A stretch of 39,022 nt of DNA, taken from an uncultured Bacteroidota bacterium. GTDB taxonomy: Bacteria > Bacteroidota > Bacteroidia > Flavobacteriales > Flavobacteriaceae. The notes below the pieces were generated by a model that saw only the letters and a program-made list of their open reading frames with translations, did no database searches and was not told where the DNA came from. Both the position numbers and the translations under genes were made by a program. Where the stretch lies: the NCBI GenBank assembly GCA_902593165.1, contig CACJHI010000014.1:1-39022 (forward strand), given 5' to 3'. Shown in pieces: positions 16,531-24,246 of this stretch (positions within the stretch are counted from its first letter, which is position 1; each line of letters starts with the position of its first letter).

Positions 16531-16637
16531 TTTTTTAGTCTTTTTTCAATTATAAATTTCCAAATTACTATAAATAATAATGTAAAAATTAAAACTTTAA
16601 TATCTATTGAATCAGTATAATTTAGAAAGTCTCTCAT
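16527..16637 (-). CDS. 36-residue single-TM microprotein
   Basis: A 36-codon frame starting one base after the stop of the 268-residue gene. The product has a polar start (MRDFLNYTDSID), one hydrophobic helix (about residues 13-27) and a basic tail (EKRLKK). The one-base spacing strongly suggests coupled translation. Family unknown. Confidence 0.5.
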   Translation of the reverse strand: MRDFLNYTDSIDIKVLIFTLLFIVIWKFIIEKRLKK

Positions 16638-16638
16638 G

Positions 16639-17445
16639 TTAATCTTCTATTATAAACGTAGTAGTTTTTCTTTTACTTAATTCCACTCCCTCTTCACTCA
16701 CTTCTACCTCTAAAGAAGTAAGAGTTCCTGTTCTCTTTTTTAAATCTAGGTTCAATGAAAATATAGCTCTTTCCTTAAAGTTGATTCGTCCTGCAACTAT
16801 ACCTTTTTTTATGAACTCGATATTAGTATTCAACTCTGAATCATAAGTTCCTTCAAATTTTGTAAGAGTAGGCAAATTAGTTTCTATTATTACTCCCTTT
16901 TGATCAAGCTTCAAAGATCCCTTAATATTGAGGTCAAAATAATTAACACCATTATCTCTAAAAACTTTTATTTTATACTCTCCAAGAAGATTAACATCAT
17001 CTAAATAGCCCCCAACTAATCTATCACTACTAAGTTTTAAGTATTCATCCTCATCAACAAAGTTGAAATAATCTCTAAAGTAGCCTGAAAAAATACGATC
17101 TGATGCTAATACCTCAAGTTGCTTGTTAGAGTATTCCCATTTAGCTAACTTTTGAACTTCACTATATTCTCCTTTTAATATCAAATATGATAGATACTTA
17201 TTTCTTTTATCACTTTGCTGAAGAAGCCAGTGAATACTATCACCTCTAACAATTGTATATCTATTACCATAGTAGGATATAATATCCTCAATAGGTCCAT
17301 TTATTTTGTAATCCTGAAATTTTAGATTAGCGTTTCTATTTGAAAAGTCAATAAAATATTTTAAATCATTTGAATCATAATACTTTTGGGATGAAACACT
17401 TGCGGAAATTAACAAAAAGAAAATTGTATAGATATAGTTGTTCAT
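16639..17445 (-). CDS. Exported protein of unknown function
   Basis: 268 residues with a Sec signal (cleavage near VSSQ, residue 19). The rest is mixed alpha/beta: a charged, helix-rich first half with DSIHWLLQQSDK and a beta-rich second half with repeated short strands (KIKVFRDNG; FDLNIKGSLKLDQKG; FEGTYDSELNTNIEF), which looks like a small lipocalin-like or barrel-like sheet. I recognise no family and no catalytic motif. Its ATG overlaps the stop of the preceding small membrane gene (ATGA), and a 36-residue ORF starts one base after its end. This suggests a small complex of membrane peptides with one periplasmic protein. Confidence 0.6.
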   Translation of the reverse strand: MNNYIYTIFFLLISASVSSQKYYDSNDLKYFIDFSNRNANLKFQDYKINGPIEDIISYYGNRYTIVRGDSIHWLLQQSDKRNKYLSYLILKGEYSEVQKLAKWEYSNKQLEVLASDRIFSGYFRDYFNFVDEDEYLKLSSDRLVGGYLDDVNLLGEYKIKVFRDNGVNYFDLNIKGSLKLDQKGVIIETNLPTLTKFEGTYDSELNTNIEFIKKGIVAGRINFKERAIFSLNLDLKKRTGTLTSLEVEVSEEGVELSKRKTTTFIIED

Positions 17446-17630
17446 TTATTCCAAAAGTATTTAAATGCAATAATCAAAAATAATATAAAACCTATAGCGA
17501 GTATTATAAAAGGATTAATAAAAGCATAAATTAAATCTGATAACATCATTAAAGCAAGAATGTTTAATGAAATCGACACTAAAAGAATTATTGTAAAGTA
17601 AAGATCTCTCAAATCAGAATTATTTGACAA
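17442..17630 (-). CDS. 62-residue two-TM membrane protein (TTG start)
   Basis: Two hydrophobic helices (about residues 10-31 and 38-57) with a short basic end (KYFWNK). No in-frame ATG is available near the front, so the start is TTG at 17630 or the TTG six codons later (MRDLYF...). The stop overlaps the ATG of the exported 268-residue protein by 4 bases. First gene of a four-ORF leftward chain, with a structured leader upstream. Family unknown. Confidence 0.5.
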   Translation of the reverse strand: MSNNSDLRDLYFTIILLVSISLNILALMMLSDLIYAFINPFIILAIGFILFLIIAFKYFWNK

Positions 17631-17663
17631 TTTAAGAAATTTAATGAACTGTCATTAAAGTTG

Positions 17664-17713
17664 AAGACCCCTATTTCTAGAGGTCTTACTTTAACTGACT
17701 TGACAAAGTCAAG
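17664..17713 (-). ncRNA. Structured leader with two hairpins before the small-membrane-protein chain
   Basis: Read leftward, a possible -7 box (17718-17725) is followed by hairpin cttgac-ttt-gtcaag (17713-17699) and then a 9-bp stem aagacctct/aggggtctt (17687-17664) with one G-U pair. The second stem is perfect only in leftward RNA. It is not followed by a T-run. It lies between two divergent genes where no transcript should end, so a leader or small RNA is more likely than a terminator. Confidence 0.35.
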
Positions 17714-17717
17714 AGCG

Positions 17718-17725
17718 CAAATTTA
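17718..17725 (-). promoter_or_regulatory. Possible -7 box for the 17.6 kb leftward unit
   Basis: Reads TAAATTTG leftward, followed by CGC as at the dapF promoter (TAGATTTG-CGC). A start just after it would give a leader of about 80 bases. Confidence 0.4.
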
Positions 17726-17781
17726 ATAATACAATTGATTCAGTTTTCTTAAAAAAAAGATAAAGTTTTGTTTCATTAAGA

Positions 17782-17798
17782 TATATTTGTTAACAAAT
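17782..17798 (+). promoter_or_regulatory. -7 box overlapped by a 14-bp palindrome
   Basis: TATATTTG (17782-17789) fits the Bacteroidota -7 consensus. The perfect palindrome ATTTGTTAACAAAT (17785-17798) overlaps its 3' half and would cover the transcription start of the 2OG oxygenase gene, a typical place for a repressor site. Confidence 0.4.
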
Positions 17799-17809
17799 GA
17801 TAAATACAT

Positions 17810-18589
17810 ATGCTTCCTTTTAACTTAAAAGCCATACTAGGTGAAAAATACAATGATGAGTTCTTTTCGAATGGTGACAAATATTACGAAATACTTGAGA
17901 GTGAAGGTATATTAATATTTAATTCATTTATTAGTAATAATGGACTAGCTATTTTGCAAAAAGAAGCTAATGATCTAAAAGATCTATCATATAAAAGTTC
18001 CTCTAAGTATAATGTATATGTATCTGAGCATGATAGTTCTTTTTCTGATAATAGTCCTAGGAATAGAATCATGAGTACATCAAAAAAATGTATTCCAAAT
18101 GATCTTATTCCAGATAATTCTATACTTCAGAAAATATATGATTCAAAAATAATAAGATCTTTTTTTAAAGATCTGTTAAATAAAAACGAGTTGTACCCAT
18201 ACTCAGACCCTCTTTCTAGTATTAATATTAACTATTATGATAAAGGGGATGCACTAGGATGGCATTTTGATAATTCTGACTTTACCATAACATTACTTGT
18301 TAAAAATTGTGAAAAAGGTGGGATATATGAGTTCTTTAACGATATGAGATATAAAGATGGCAAAGAAGACTATGGTTTTGTAGAGAAAATATTAGATAAT
18401 AAAGTCTCTGGAACTAAAGTAGATAGTTTTGAAGGAGACTTAATGATATTCAAAGGAAATAAATCTATTCATCAAGTAACTGCAGTGGAAGAAGGGGAGA
18501 GGATATTAGTTACTTTTAACTATAATGAAGTTGAGGGAATTCCTTTATCAGAGCAATCAAGAAAAACTTTTTTTGGAAGGTTAAAATAA
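17810..18589 (+). CDS. 2-oxoglutarate/Fe(II)-dependent oxygenase
   Basis: 259 residues, no signal peptide, cytoplasmic. The facial triad is visible: H152 and D154 in LGWHFDNSDF, H221 in KSIHQVT, and the 2OG-binding R231 in GERILVTFNYN. The C-terminal part ends with PLSEQSRKTFFGR. The layout resembles the small-molecule/amino-acid hydroxylases related to the ArpA and HalD group; the intact Asp in HxD argues for hydroxylation, not halogenation. It is monocistronic, with its own -7 box and palindrome, and is followed directly by a terminator. The substrate is unknown. Confidence 0.85.
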   Translation: MLPFNLKAILGEKYNDEFFSNGDKYYEILESEGILIFNSFISNNGLAILQKEANDLKDLSYKSSSKYNVYVSEHDSSFSDNSPRNRIMSTSKKCIPNDLIPDNSILQKIYDSKIIRSFFKDLLNKNELYPYSDPLSSININYYDKGDALGWHFDNSDFTITLLVKNCEKGGIYEFFNDMRYKDGKEDYGFVEKILDNKVSGTKVDSFEGDLMIFKGNKSIHQVTAVEEGERILVTFNYNEVEGIPLSEQSRKTFFGRLK

Positions 18590-18611
18590 AAAAGACCTCC
18601 GAAGAGGTCTT
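18590..18611. terminator. Bidirectional terminator
   Basis: Stem gacctc/gaggtc (18594-18599 with 18604-18609) with a cgaa loop. The T-run is strong leftward (after the NTF2-like gene ending at 18618) and weak rightward. Confidence 0.85.
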
Positions 18612-18617
18612 AATTAA

Positions 18618-19133
18618 TTATTCAGATACAGCCCTCTGTTGTTCGTATACATTAAAGTTTATTACCTTTCCATCACTTATAACTGCATCATGGACTTGAT
18701 AAAAAATAGTTTCTTCTCCATCAATAGTAAATGTCATTTGATGTCCTGAAGTAACATAGTTATTAACTTGACCTGTTTCAGTATTTTCTCCTGTATTATT
18801 GATGAACCATTGAGGTGTCCATTTTACATCTGTAGCCGCAACCCATTCTTTGAGAAACTCAATGTGAGCATCATTCCCTTTAATGTATTGGCCAGCTGGA
18901 CCCCAAACTTCTATGTCATCTGAATTCATTTCAGACAACTTTTCATAATTTCTATCATTATGAGCTGTTACATACTCAAGCCATATCTCAGCAACATCAG
19001 ATTCTAATGTTATATCTGATCTTTCACCGTTTTCTCCAGTGCTGAATCCTATAACAACAGGGGAGTTGTCTGGAGTATCACATGAGAATGAAATCATCCC
19101 AATTGATAATAATAGTATTAATATTTTTTTCAT
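18618..19133 (-). CDS. NTF2/SnoaL-like lipoprotein 1
   Basis: 171 residues: lipobox SFSC (C18), a short linker and one NTF2-like domain (about residues 45-165) with the usual start DVAEIWLEYVTAHNDRNYEKLSEM, a DDIEVWGPAG strand, and a beta-rich end (GHQMTFTIDGEE, FYQVHDAVISDGKVINFNVYEQQ). Such domains form a cone-shaped pocket and act as enzymes or binders. Here it is anchored outside the cytoplasm. Two more lipoproteins of this kind lie at 26050 and 38011. The reaction is unknown. Transcribed alone between the rhodanese gene and a terminator. Confidence 0.8.
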   Translation of the reverse strand: MKKILILLLSIGMISFSCDTPDNSPVVIGFSTGENGERSDITLESDVAEIWLEYVTAHNDRNYEKLSEMNSDDIEVWGPAGQYIKGNDAHIEFLKEWVAATDVKWTPQWFINNTGENTETGQVNNYVTSGHQMTFTIDGEETIFYQVHDAVISDGKVINFNVYEQQRAVSE

Positions 19134-19159
19134 AATTAATTTTTTAAATTTGAATAAAG

Positions 19160-19528
19160 TTAAGTATTATTTCTCAGGTCTTTTAGATTTGACCACCTAC
19201 CACCATTCACAACTTGGTACCCTCTCTTTTTAAAAAACTTTTTTGCTGATTCAGCGCGCATTCCAATAGTACATACTGTAATATATTTTTTATCTTTTTT
19301 GAATTCATTAATTCTATACATTAAATCCTTAAGAGGAACATTTACAGAACCCTCTAAATTTCCAGAATTAAATTCAGATTCGGATCTAACATCTATAATA
19401 ACTGCATTATTATCAATAAACTCCTTGATATTGTTTGTTTTTTTGAGATTTTTAAAAGATCTAGATATTAATATCACTATCGATATAATAATAAGAATTA
19501 GCCACCAGTAATTAGACAAATATTCCAT
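19160..19528 (-). CDS. Membrane-anchored rhodanese-like protein
   Basis: 122 residues: one N-terminal hydrophobic helix (about 8-24) and a rhodanese domain with VIIDVRSESEFNSGNLEGSVNVPL and the active loop CTIGMR with C86 and R91. It can take up sulfur as persulfide; the intact Cys suggests activity. Its ATG overlaps the stop of the MFS gene by one base (TAATG), so the two are coupled, as often seen for sulfur-compound transport and handling. The side of the membrane facing the domain is not certain. Confidence 0.88.
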   Translation of the reverse strand: MEYLSNYWWLILIIISIVILISRSFKNLKKTNNIKEFIDNNAVIIDVRSESEFNSGNLEGSVNVPLKDLMYRINEFKKDKKYITVCTIGMRAESAKKFFKKRGYQVVNGGRWSNLKDLRNNT

Positions 19529-20766
19529 TAGATATTATTAATTTTTTTGAATTTCAAACTTACATATATTCCAATTAAAGATGAAATTGCAAGAATTAAA
19601 TATACTAGCTGATGCCCCTTGATTCCTTCATATGTATCTAAAAGATATCCGTATAAAGGCGTGGCAAAAATATCTGGAGTATATCCAATGATTGATACAA
19701 TACCAATTGCAGTTCCACTGAGTGTGGCAGGAATTTTACCATCCTTAAGTATTGAAAAATAAAGACCTCTTATAATGTAAGTACCAGTAGCAACAATAAC
19801 CAATGATAAAATAAATAATGAATTTAAACCAGCTACAACAATTCCGCTGGTAAATAAAATTGCACCAACTAACATTATTGCAAAACCTCCAATAATAACA
19901 TTGATATTACCGGATTTGTCTGCAAAAAAAGCTATTGAAATACATGCTAGTGGTCTAAGGTATTGTTGATAAGCTCCAATTCTAGCCGCTTCAATCTCGT
20001 CAAACAACATTATTTCAGAAGCATATAATGAATAAATATCAGTTATTTTATATCCCATATAAGCGGTTAAAATTATCAAACCAATTAATACAACAGATTT
20101 AGATTTCATTAGCTTTTTCATATCCCTAAAATCTCCAATCTTAGCTTCACTATCAATCTCGATATTCAAAAAATTGTATACAATTGTACCAGTTATAAAA
20201 ACAATTAGAGAAGATGCCCCAATTACATAACTAAATGCATCCCTTTTTTCTTGTAGAGTCGAATTACTAATATCTCCAACTACTACAAAAGCAAAAATTA
20301 AGACACCTATTATACCAATTGATGAAGCAACAATTCCTCTTCCAGCATCCAAAAAGCTAAAAGTTTTACCTTGTTTTTTTAATCCTCCAATAATTGAAGT
20401 TGCTTTAATCATCGGAGCCCAAAAAAGAAAAACAGTAGTAAAGCCCCAATATGCATATATCAATTGCAGTGTAAAATACGAAGGGTAGCTCATCATAAAA
20501 AATCCACCTAAAGATGTGAGCATTAATGAGTATGCGAGTAACTTTCTTGGTGAAAACTTATCTGCTAGAACACCACCAAAGATATAAGAGAGAAAAGCAA
20601 CAGAGCCATATGTTGAGAAAAGAGTACCAAGTTCTAAATTAGTCAAGTCGAAGACATCTAGAAAAGTTGGTCTAAAGACTCTAGCTAAGACATATGGAAG
20701 TATATAAATCGATTCAGCTGCTAGAATTAGTGTAAAAAGATATTTATAATATTGATCCCTGATGAT
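19528..20766 (-). CDS. MFS transporter with non-standard start
   Basis: About 413 residues. The major facilitator core is visible, with the first-loop signature GGVLADKFSPRKLLA, and twelve hydrophobic segments overall. The best frame reaches back to 20769 with no ATG, GTG or TTG before a TTG at 20646; starting there would remove the first helix (YKYLFTLILAAESIYILPYVL), which is clearly part of the protein. The likely start is one of two ATC codons at 20764-20766 or 20761-20763, or the original ATG was lost. The rhodanese gene overlaps its stop. Resembles sugar-phosphate- or organic-anion-type MFS proteins; the substrate is unknown. Confidence 0.8.
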   Translation of the reverse strand: MIRDQYYKYLFTLILAAESIYILPYVLARVFRPTFLDVFDLTNLELGTLFSTYGSVAFLSYIFGGVLADKFSPRKLLAYSLMLTSLGGFFMMSYPSYFTLQLIYAYWGFTTVFLFWAPMIKATSIIGGLKKQGKTFSFLDAGRGIVASSIGIIGVLIFAFVVVGDISNSTLQEKRDAFSYVIGASSLIVFITGTIVYNFLNIEIDSEAKIGDFRDMKKLMKSKSVVLIGLIILTAYMGYKITDIYSLYASEIMLFDEIEAARIGAYQQYLRPLACISIAFFADKSGNINVIIGGFAIMLVGAILFTSGIVVAGLNSLFILSLVIVATGTYIIRGLYFSILKDGKIPATLSGTAIGIVSIIGYTPDIFATPLYGYLLDTYEGIKGHQLVYLILAISSLIGIYVSLKFKKINNI

Positions 20767-20818
20767 TAATTAGCTTTTTGTTAAGATATAATAATTTAAT
20801 TTATTAATAGTTTTGAAG

Positions 20819-21355
20819 ATGTTTAAAATATACTTTCAACTATACGCAATTATTATTTCTTTAATGTTTCTATCTTGTTCAAAAGATGATATTTCTCTTT
20901 TTTACGATCAAGTTGAAGGTAAAGTTTTTGTCAGAGTTGATCTTATAGAGTCACAAAATAAATCACTCGATCAAGTTGATCCAGCTGAATTCGCTTTTGT
21001 AAAAAATTTCAGTCCTAACAAAGGTCATACTGTGATGTATTTCGTTGATAACAGTGAAACTTGTACAATATTTAATGCCTGGTTTGACATGAATGTAATA
21101 AAGCACACTTCAAATGTTGTTGAGGCAGATGTAAAATATGGAAAGATCTATGATTTAAAAGACCACAAAGTTAAATATGAAATTATTCAAAAAAAACCTT
21201 TAAGAGTGACATATAATCTAGCTAATGGAACGCAGATAGTAGCCGAGGAGATAGAAAAAGCAATTTTTTATAAAGCTAAGGATAGTTGGCTCTACAAATC
21301 AAGAAATACAGTTGATACCACTTTTTCTAAATGTTCAAATCTAAATTTAGATTAA
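20819..21355 (+). CDS. Lipoprotein of unknown function
   Basis: 178 residues from the ATG at 20819 (a TTG two codons earlier is possible). Lipobox MFLSC (C20) followed by KDD. The mature part is beta-rich, with GKVFVRVDLIESQ, GHTVMYFVDNSETCTIFNAWFDM and a later FYKAKDSWLYKSRN. Two Cys in the mature chain (in ETCT and KCSN) may pair. I recognise no family. It stands alone between divergent and convergent neighbours. Confidence 0.6.
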   Translation: MFKIYFQLYAIIISLMFLSCSKDDISLFYDQVEGKVFVRVDLIESQNKSLDQVDPAEFAFVKNFSPNKGHTVMYFVDNSETCTIFNAWFDMNVIKHTSNVVEADVKYGKIYDLKDHKVKYEIIQKKPLRVTYNLANGTQIVAEEIEKAIFYKAKDSWLYKSRNTVDTTFSKCSNLNLD

Positions 21356-21366
21356 TAAATTAATTT

Positions 21367-21936
21367 TTAACCAACTAAATTTAATAGGTCTTCTGATTTG
21401 AGTATACTAGCAAATTCGTTCTTGAGGCTAGCCATAGAAGATTCATAAATAACTTCACAGTCTATCTCTTTTCCATCTAAACCAATGGTGTTATAACAAG
21501 CAGTTGAATCTGAGATTAAATAAGTTTCATACCCTAAATTGCCAGCCATTCTCACCGATGTTGATATACAATGATTTGTTGTCATCCCTACAACTACCAA
21601 TGTATTAATATTTAAATCCTTAAGTATTTCATCTAGACCGGTACCTATAAATGCACTATTAACTTTCTTAGTTAATACTTTCTCACCTGCTTTTGGCTTT
21701 ACAAAGTCATTAAATTCAAATCCAGGTTTTGATTTATGTAGCTTTGAGTCAGGATTTGTTGAACTATGTCTGACGTGGATTACATTTAAACCAAGTTCTC
21801 TCCATCTTTCTAGAATTTTTCCACAGATTAGTTCAGCATCAAGATTATTTCTTTTCCCTCCTGGATAATCTTTATCTAAGAATGCTTTTTGAATATCTAT
21901 AAGTAAAAGAGCAGGATTTTTAGTTATAAATTCCAT
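21367..21936 (-). CDS. Isochorismatase-family cysteine hydrolase
   Basis: 189 residues from the ATG at 21936; a longer form from 21978 would add 14 residues and run almost into the divergent start at 21980, so it is less likely. The catalytic triad of the nicotinamidase/isochorismatase fold is present: D14 in LLIDIQKAF, K90/K91 in VLTKKVNSAF, and C123 in TTNHCISTSVRMA with the preceding cis-peptide turn VGMTT. It probably hydrolyses a C-N bond in a small amide in the cytoplasm. Neighbours do not suggest a specific pathway. Confidence 0.88.
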   Translation of the reverse strand: MEFITKNPALLLIDIQKAFLDKDYPGGKRNNLDAELICGKILERWRELGLNVIHVRHSSTNPDSKLHKSKPGFEFNDFVKPKAGEKVLTKKVNSAFIGTGLDEILKDLNINTLVVVGMTTNHCISTSVRMAGNLGYETYLISDSTACYNTIGLDGKEIDCEVIYESSMASLKNEFASILKSEDLLNLVG

Positions 21937-21979
21937 GATTGAATAAATTGTTTTTAACTTAATAATAAATATATTCAAA

Positions 21980-22954
21980 TTGAATCAATTACTTAAAATT
22001 CATGCTATTTGGAATCCTCATGTATATCACGGATGGGGTAGAGATAAAAAATTTTTTGAAGGTTGGTATTATAAAATTGTTGATAACTCTCAAAATAATG
22101 CTTTTGCAATAATACCAGGGATAGCAATGGATGAGAACGGAAAAAAGCAGTCATTTATTCAAGTTTTGGATGGTAAAAATTTAAAAGCTGATTATTTTAA
22201 ATTTGATTCAAAAGAATTCAAACCTACTCCCAAAAAACATGACCTTCATATTGCTGAAAATCATTTCAGTATGACTAATATATCTTTGAACTTACCCAAC
22301 CTCAAAGGGAAACTAAATTTTAAAGATTTATCTCCTTGGTCAAATTCATTTCTTTCCCCAGGGATAATGGGTCCTTATTCATTTGTCCCTTTCATGGAAT
22401 GCTATCACGGAATAATTAGTATGAATCATAACATAGAGGGTAACCTTGTCTACAATGGAAAACAAATATCTTTTAGTAATGGTAAAGGTTATATGGAGAA
22501 AGATTGGGGTCATTCCTTTCCTAAAGCATATGTATGGATGCAAAGTAACCATTTTTCAAACAGTGGGATTTCATTCAAGTCTTCTATAGCTATCATTCCA
22601 TGGTTAAAAAGCTCTTTTATTGGACATATTGCCGGAGTTCTTATAGATGGTAAATTGATTGAATTTACCACCTATAATGGTACAAAACTTATTTCCTGCA
22701 AGATTTCTCAAAAAGAGGTAAGCATTGTTATGGAAAATAGGCTATTTCTAATAAAAATTAAAGCTTTAAGGGAGCTAGCAACAACATTAGCTGCACCAAT
22801 TAGTGGTTTTATGGATGGCAGGATTGATGAAAGTATGAAAGCACGAATTAAAGTTAAACTGATAGATAAAAAATCTAACAAGACTATTTTGAATGACATT
22901 GGTGAATCAGCAGGAATAGAAGTCGCAGGTGATTTTGAAAAATTAATAAAATAA
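21980..22954 (+). CDS. Tocopherol-cyclase-like family protein (TTG start)
   Basis: 324 residues, no signal peptide. Matches the tocopherol-cyclase-like family: NPHVYHGWGRDKKFFEGWYYKIV at the front, PYSFVPFMECYHGI in the middle and GYMEKDWGHSFPKAYVWMQ as the conserved core. Plant VTE1 makes the chromanol ring of vitamin E, but bacterial relatives lack the rest of the pathway, so tocopherol synthesis is not implied; a lipocalin-like lipid or isoprenoid-binding role is possible. The first residues of the family motif lie right after the TTG at 21980 and no ATG is near, so TTG is the likely start. Confidence 0.85.
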   Translation: MNQLLKIHAIWNPHVYHGWGRDKKFFEGWYYKIVDNSQNNAFAIIPGIAMDENGKKQSFIQVLDGKNLKADYFKFDSKEFKPTPKKHDLHIAENHFSMTNISLNLPNLKGKLNFKDLSPWSNSFLSPGIMGPYSFVPFMECYHGIISMNHNIEGNLVYNGKQISFSNGKGYMEKDWGHSFPKAYVWMQSNHFSNSGISFKSSIAIIPWLKSSFIGHIAGVLIDGKLIEFTTYNGTKLISCKISQKEVSIVMENRLFLIKIKALRELATTLAAPISGFMDGRIDESMKARIKVKLIDKKSNKTILNDIGESAGIEVAGDFEKLIK

Positions 22955-22955
22955 A

Positions 22956-23468
22956 CTAATCAATAATTAATCCCCCTTCACACTTATCGTTTTGCCATAG
23001 TTGTCCAACTTTATCCATATATCTTTCAGTTACTTCTTCTTCACTAAAAAAATTCTTTCTTAGAAGTGCAAGTTTATTTTCAGGATTTGTAATTATAGAT
23101 ATAAAAAGTGGTTTTGTCTCATCGATAAATGTTACAAAATTTTTATAAACCATATAAGTTTCTGCATATCCTACCTCTTTAAGATCAGCAACACCTGAGA
23201 TCATTAATGCAAAAGTTTTCCAGTCTTCGAGTTGATTAAATTTAAGTATTCCAATGTCCATTTTTTCTGGTTCATTTTCATTTTTAAAGTACCATAATAT
23301 TTGAGAATGAGAAAACTGATTACATGAATCTTCACTACTTAAGGTAACTTGCCTAAGTTCAAAAGGTTGTCCCCAGTAGGTGCCTTCAAGTAAAGTCTTA
23401 TAAACATCTTGGCTAAATGAGTGGCTGCTTAATAATAAAGTAAAGATTACAACTATTCTTTTATACAT
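22956..23468 (-). CDS. Exported protein of unknown function
   Basis: 170 residues with a Sec signal (cleavage near SFSQ, residue 20). The mature part has two Cys (SEDSCNQFSH and NDKCEGG) that may form a disulfide joining the two ends. The middle is mixed, with DWKTFALMISGVADL and AETYMVYKNFVTFID. No family that I recognise. Ends one base after the convergent tocopherol-cyclase-like gene stops. Confidence 0.55.
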   Translation of the reverse strand: MYKRIVVIFTLLLSSHSFSQDVYKTLLEGTYWGQPFELRQVTLSSEDSCNQFSHSQILWYFKNENEPEKMDIGILKFNQLEDWKTFALMISGVADLKEVGYAETYMVYKNFVTFIDETKPLFISIITNPENKLALLRKNFFSEEEVTERYMDKVGQLWQNDKCEGGLIID

Positions 23469-23567
23469 GATGATTATTTGAGTTTATTGTTAAGAACTTG
23501 TCTGGTTATTTTTACTAAAGTTAGGAATTACTTAATAAATTTATTCTTTAACTATAAATAACTAATA

Positions 23568-23993
23568 ATGAACGAAATAGAAATTTTAAATTATGCTCAA
23601 ATGAATTTTATTCAAAACGGTTTATACATGGTAGCTTTTACAGCTTTTGTATTCATTACGTTTAGACTTATGAGATTTCAAAGAGAGCAGAATGCTAATA
23701 TATTTGGAAAAGTTTTAGTAACCATATTTGGTCTTTGTACAGTTTTCTTTGGTTATAATGTTTTTTCATTTTTATATGTAAACCAACTTGGTCAGTCATA
23801 TAGACTATCCGAGCTACAGTCTTCGGGGGTCGAATTATCTGCACTTTCACAAAATTGGATTGATTATATTGGTTATACAGTAAGTGATGGACTTCCAATC
23901 CCATTTAGTCCAGAACCTGCAGCTTATATATTTTTAATTACTCTTGCAGTTATGGTAATTGCTGGAGTTTGGGTAAACCTATCTAAAAAATAA
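23568..23993 (+). CDS. Three-helix membrane protein of unknown function
   Basis: 141 residues with three hydrophobic segments (about 16-34, 46-70, 115-137). Between the second and third is a polar loop of about 45 residues with GQSYRLSELQSSG and DGLPIPFSPEP, probably facing the periplasm. A central FRLMRFQREQN segment would lie in the cytoplasm. No catalytic motif. Followed by the zinc-ribbon microprotein gene after 70 bases. Confidence 0.55.
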   Translation: MNEIEILNYAQMNFIQNGLYMVAFTAFVFITFRLMRFQREQNANIFGKVLVTIFGLCTVFFGYNVFSFLYVNQLGQSYRLSELQSSGVELSALSQNWIDYIGYTVSDGLPIPFSPEPAAYIFLITLAVMVIAGVWVNLSKK

Positions 23994-24063
23994 ATACTAT
24001 CCTCTGATGAAGCAAAAAGCCAGAAATGGTAAACAGTAGTCAGAGGATTTTTTATACTCTTTT

Positions 24064-24228
24064 ATGAGAAAAAAAGATTGTAAAAAATGTAAAAAGTCAT
24101 TTACAAAGATGTATAGAATAAGACACACCAAAACAGTAAAAGATTGGGTGTTTATGTGTGAAACATGTCTAATTGAGGTTAAGAAAGACAATAAGTTTTA
24201 TCAATATGGGGGGACCTGGAAAGGTTAA
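24064..24228 (+). CDS. 54-residue zinc-ribbon protein
   Basis: Two CxxC knuckles (CKKC near residue 6 and CETC near residue 37) about 30 residues apart, with a basic surface in between and a YQYGGTWKG end. This is a compact zinc ribbon of a kind common in small flavobacterial proteins. No known function; nucleic-acid or protein contact is possible. It lies 18 bases before the AMP nucleosidase gene, whose -7-like box overlaps the end of this unit. A longer frame on the opposite strand over the same DNA is a shadow. Confidence 0.65.
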   Translation: MRKKDCKKCKKSFTKMYRIRHTKTVKDWVFMCETCLIEVKKDNKFYQYGGTWKG

Positions 24229-24234
24229 TTTACC

Positions 24235-24242
24235 TAACTTTG
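24235..24242 (+). promoter_or_regulatory. -7 box close to the AMP nucleosidase start
   Basis: Exact TAACTTTG ending 4 bases before the ATG at 24247. If used, transcription would start at or next to the ATG, giving a leaderless mRNA. Confidence 0.35.
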
Positions 24243-24246
24243 TAAT

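Noticed and set aside
17664-17687. Ordinary terminator
   Set aside because: Both neighbouring genes start there, so no gene ends near it, and there is no T-run; treated as part of a leader.
23997-24191. 64-codon frame on the minus strand
   Set aside because: The plus-strand zinc-ribbon frame over the same DNA has two CxxC knuckles and better spacing to its neighbours.
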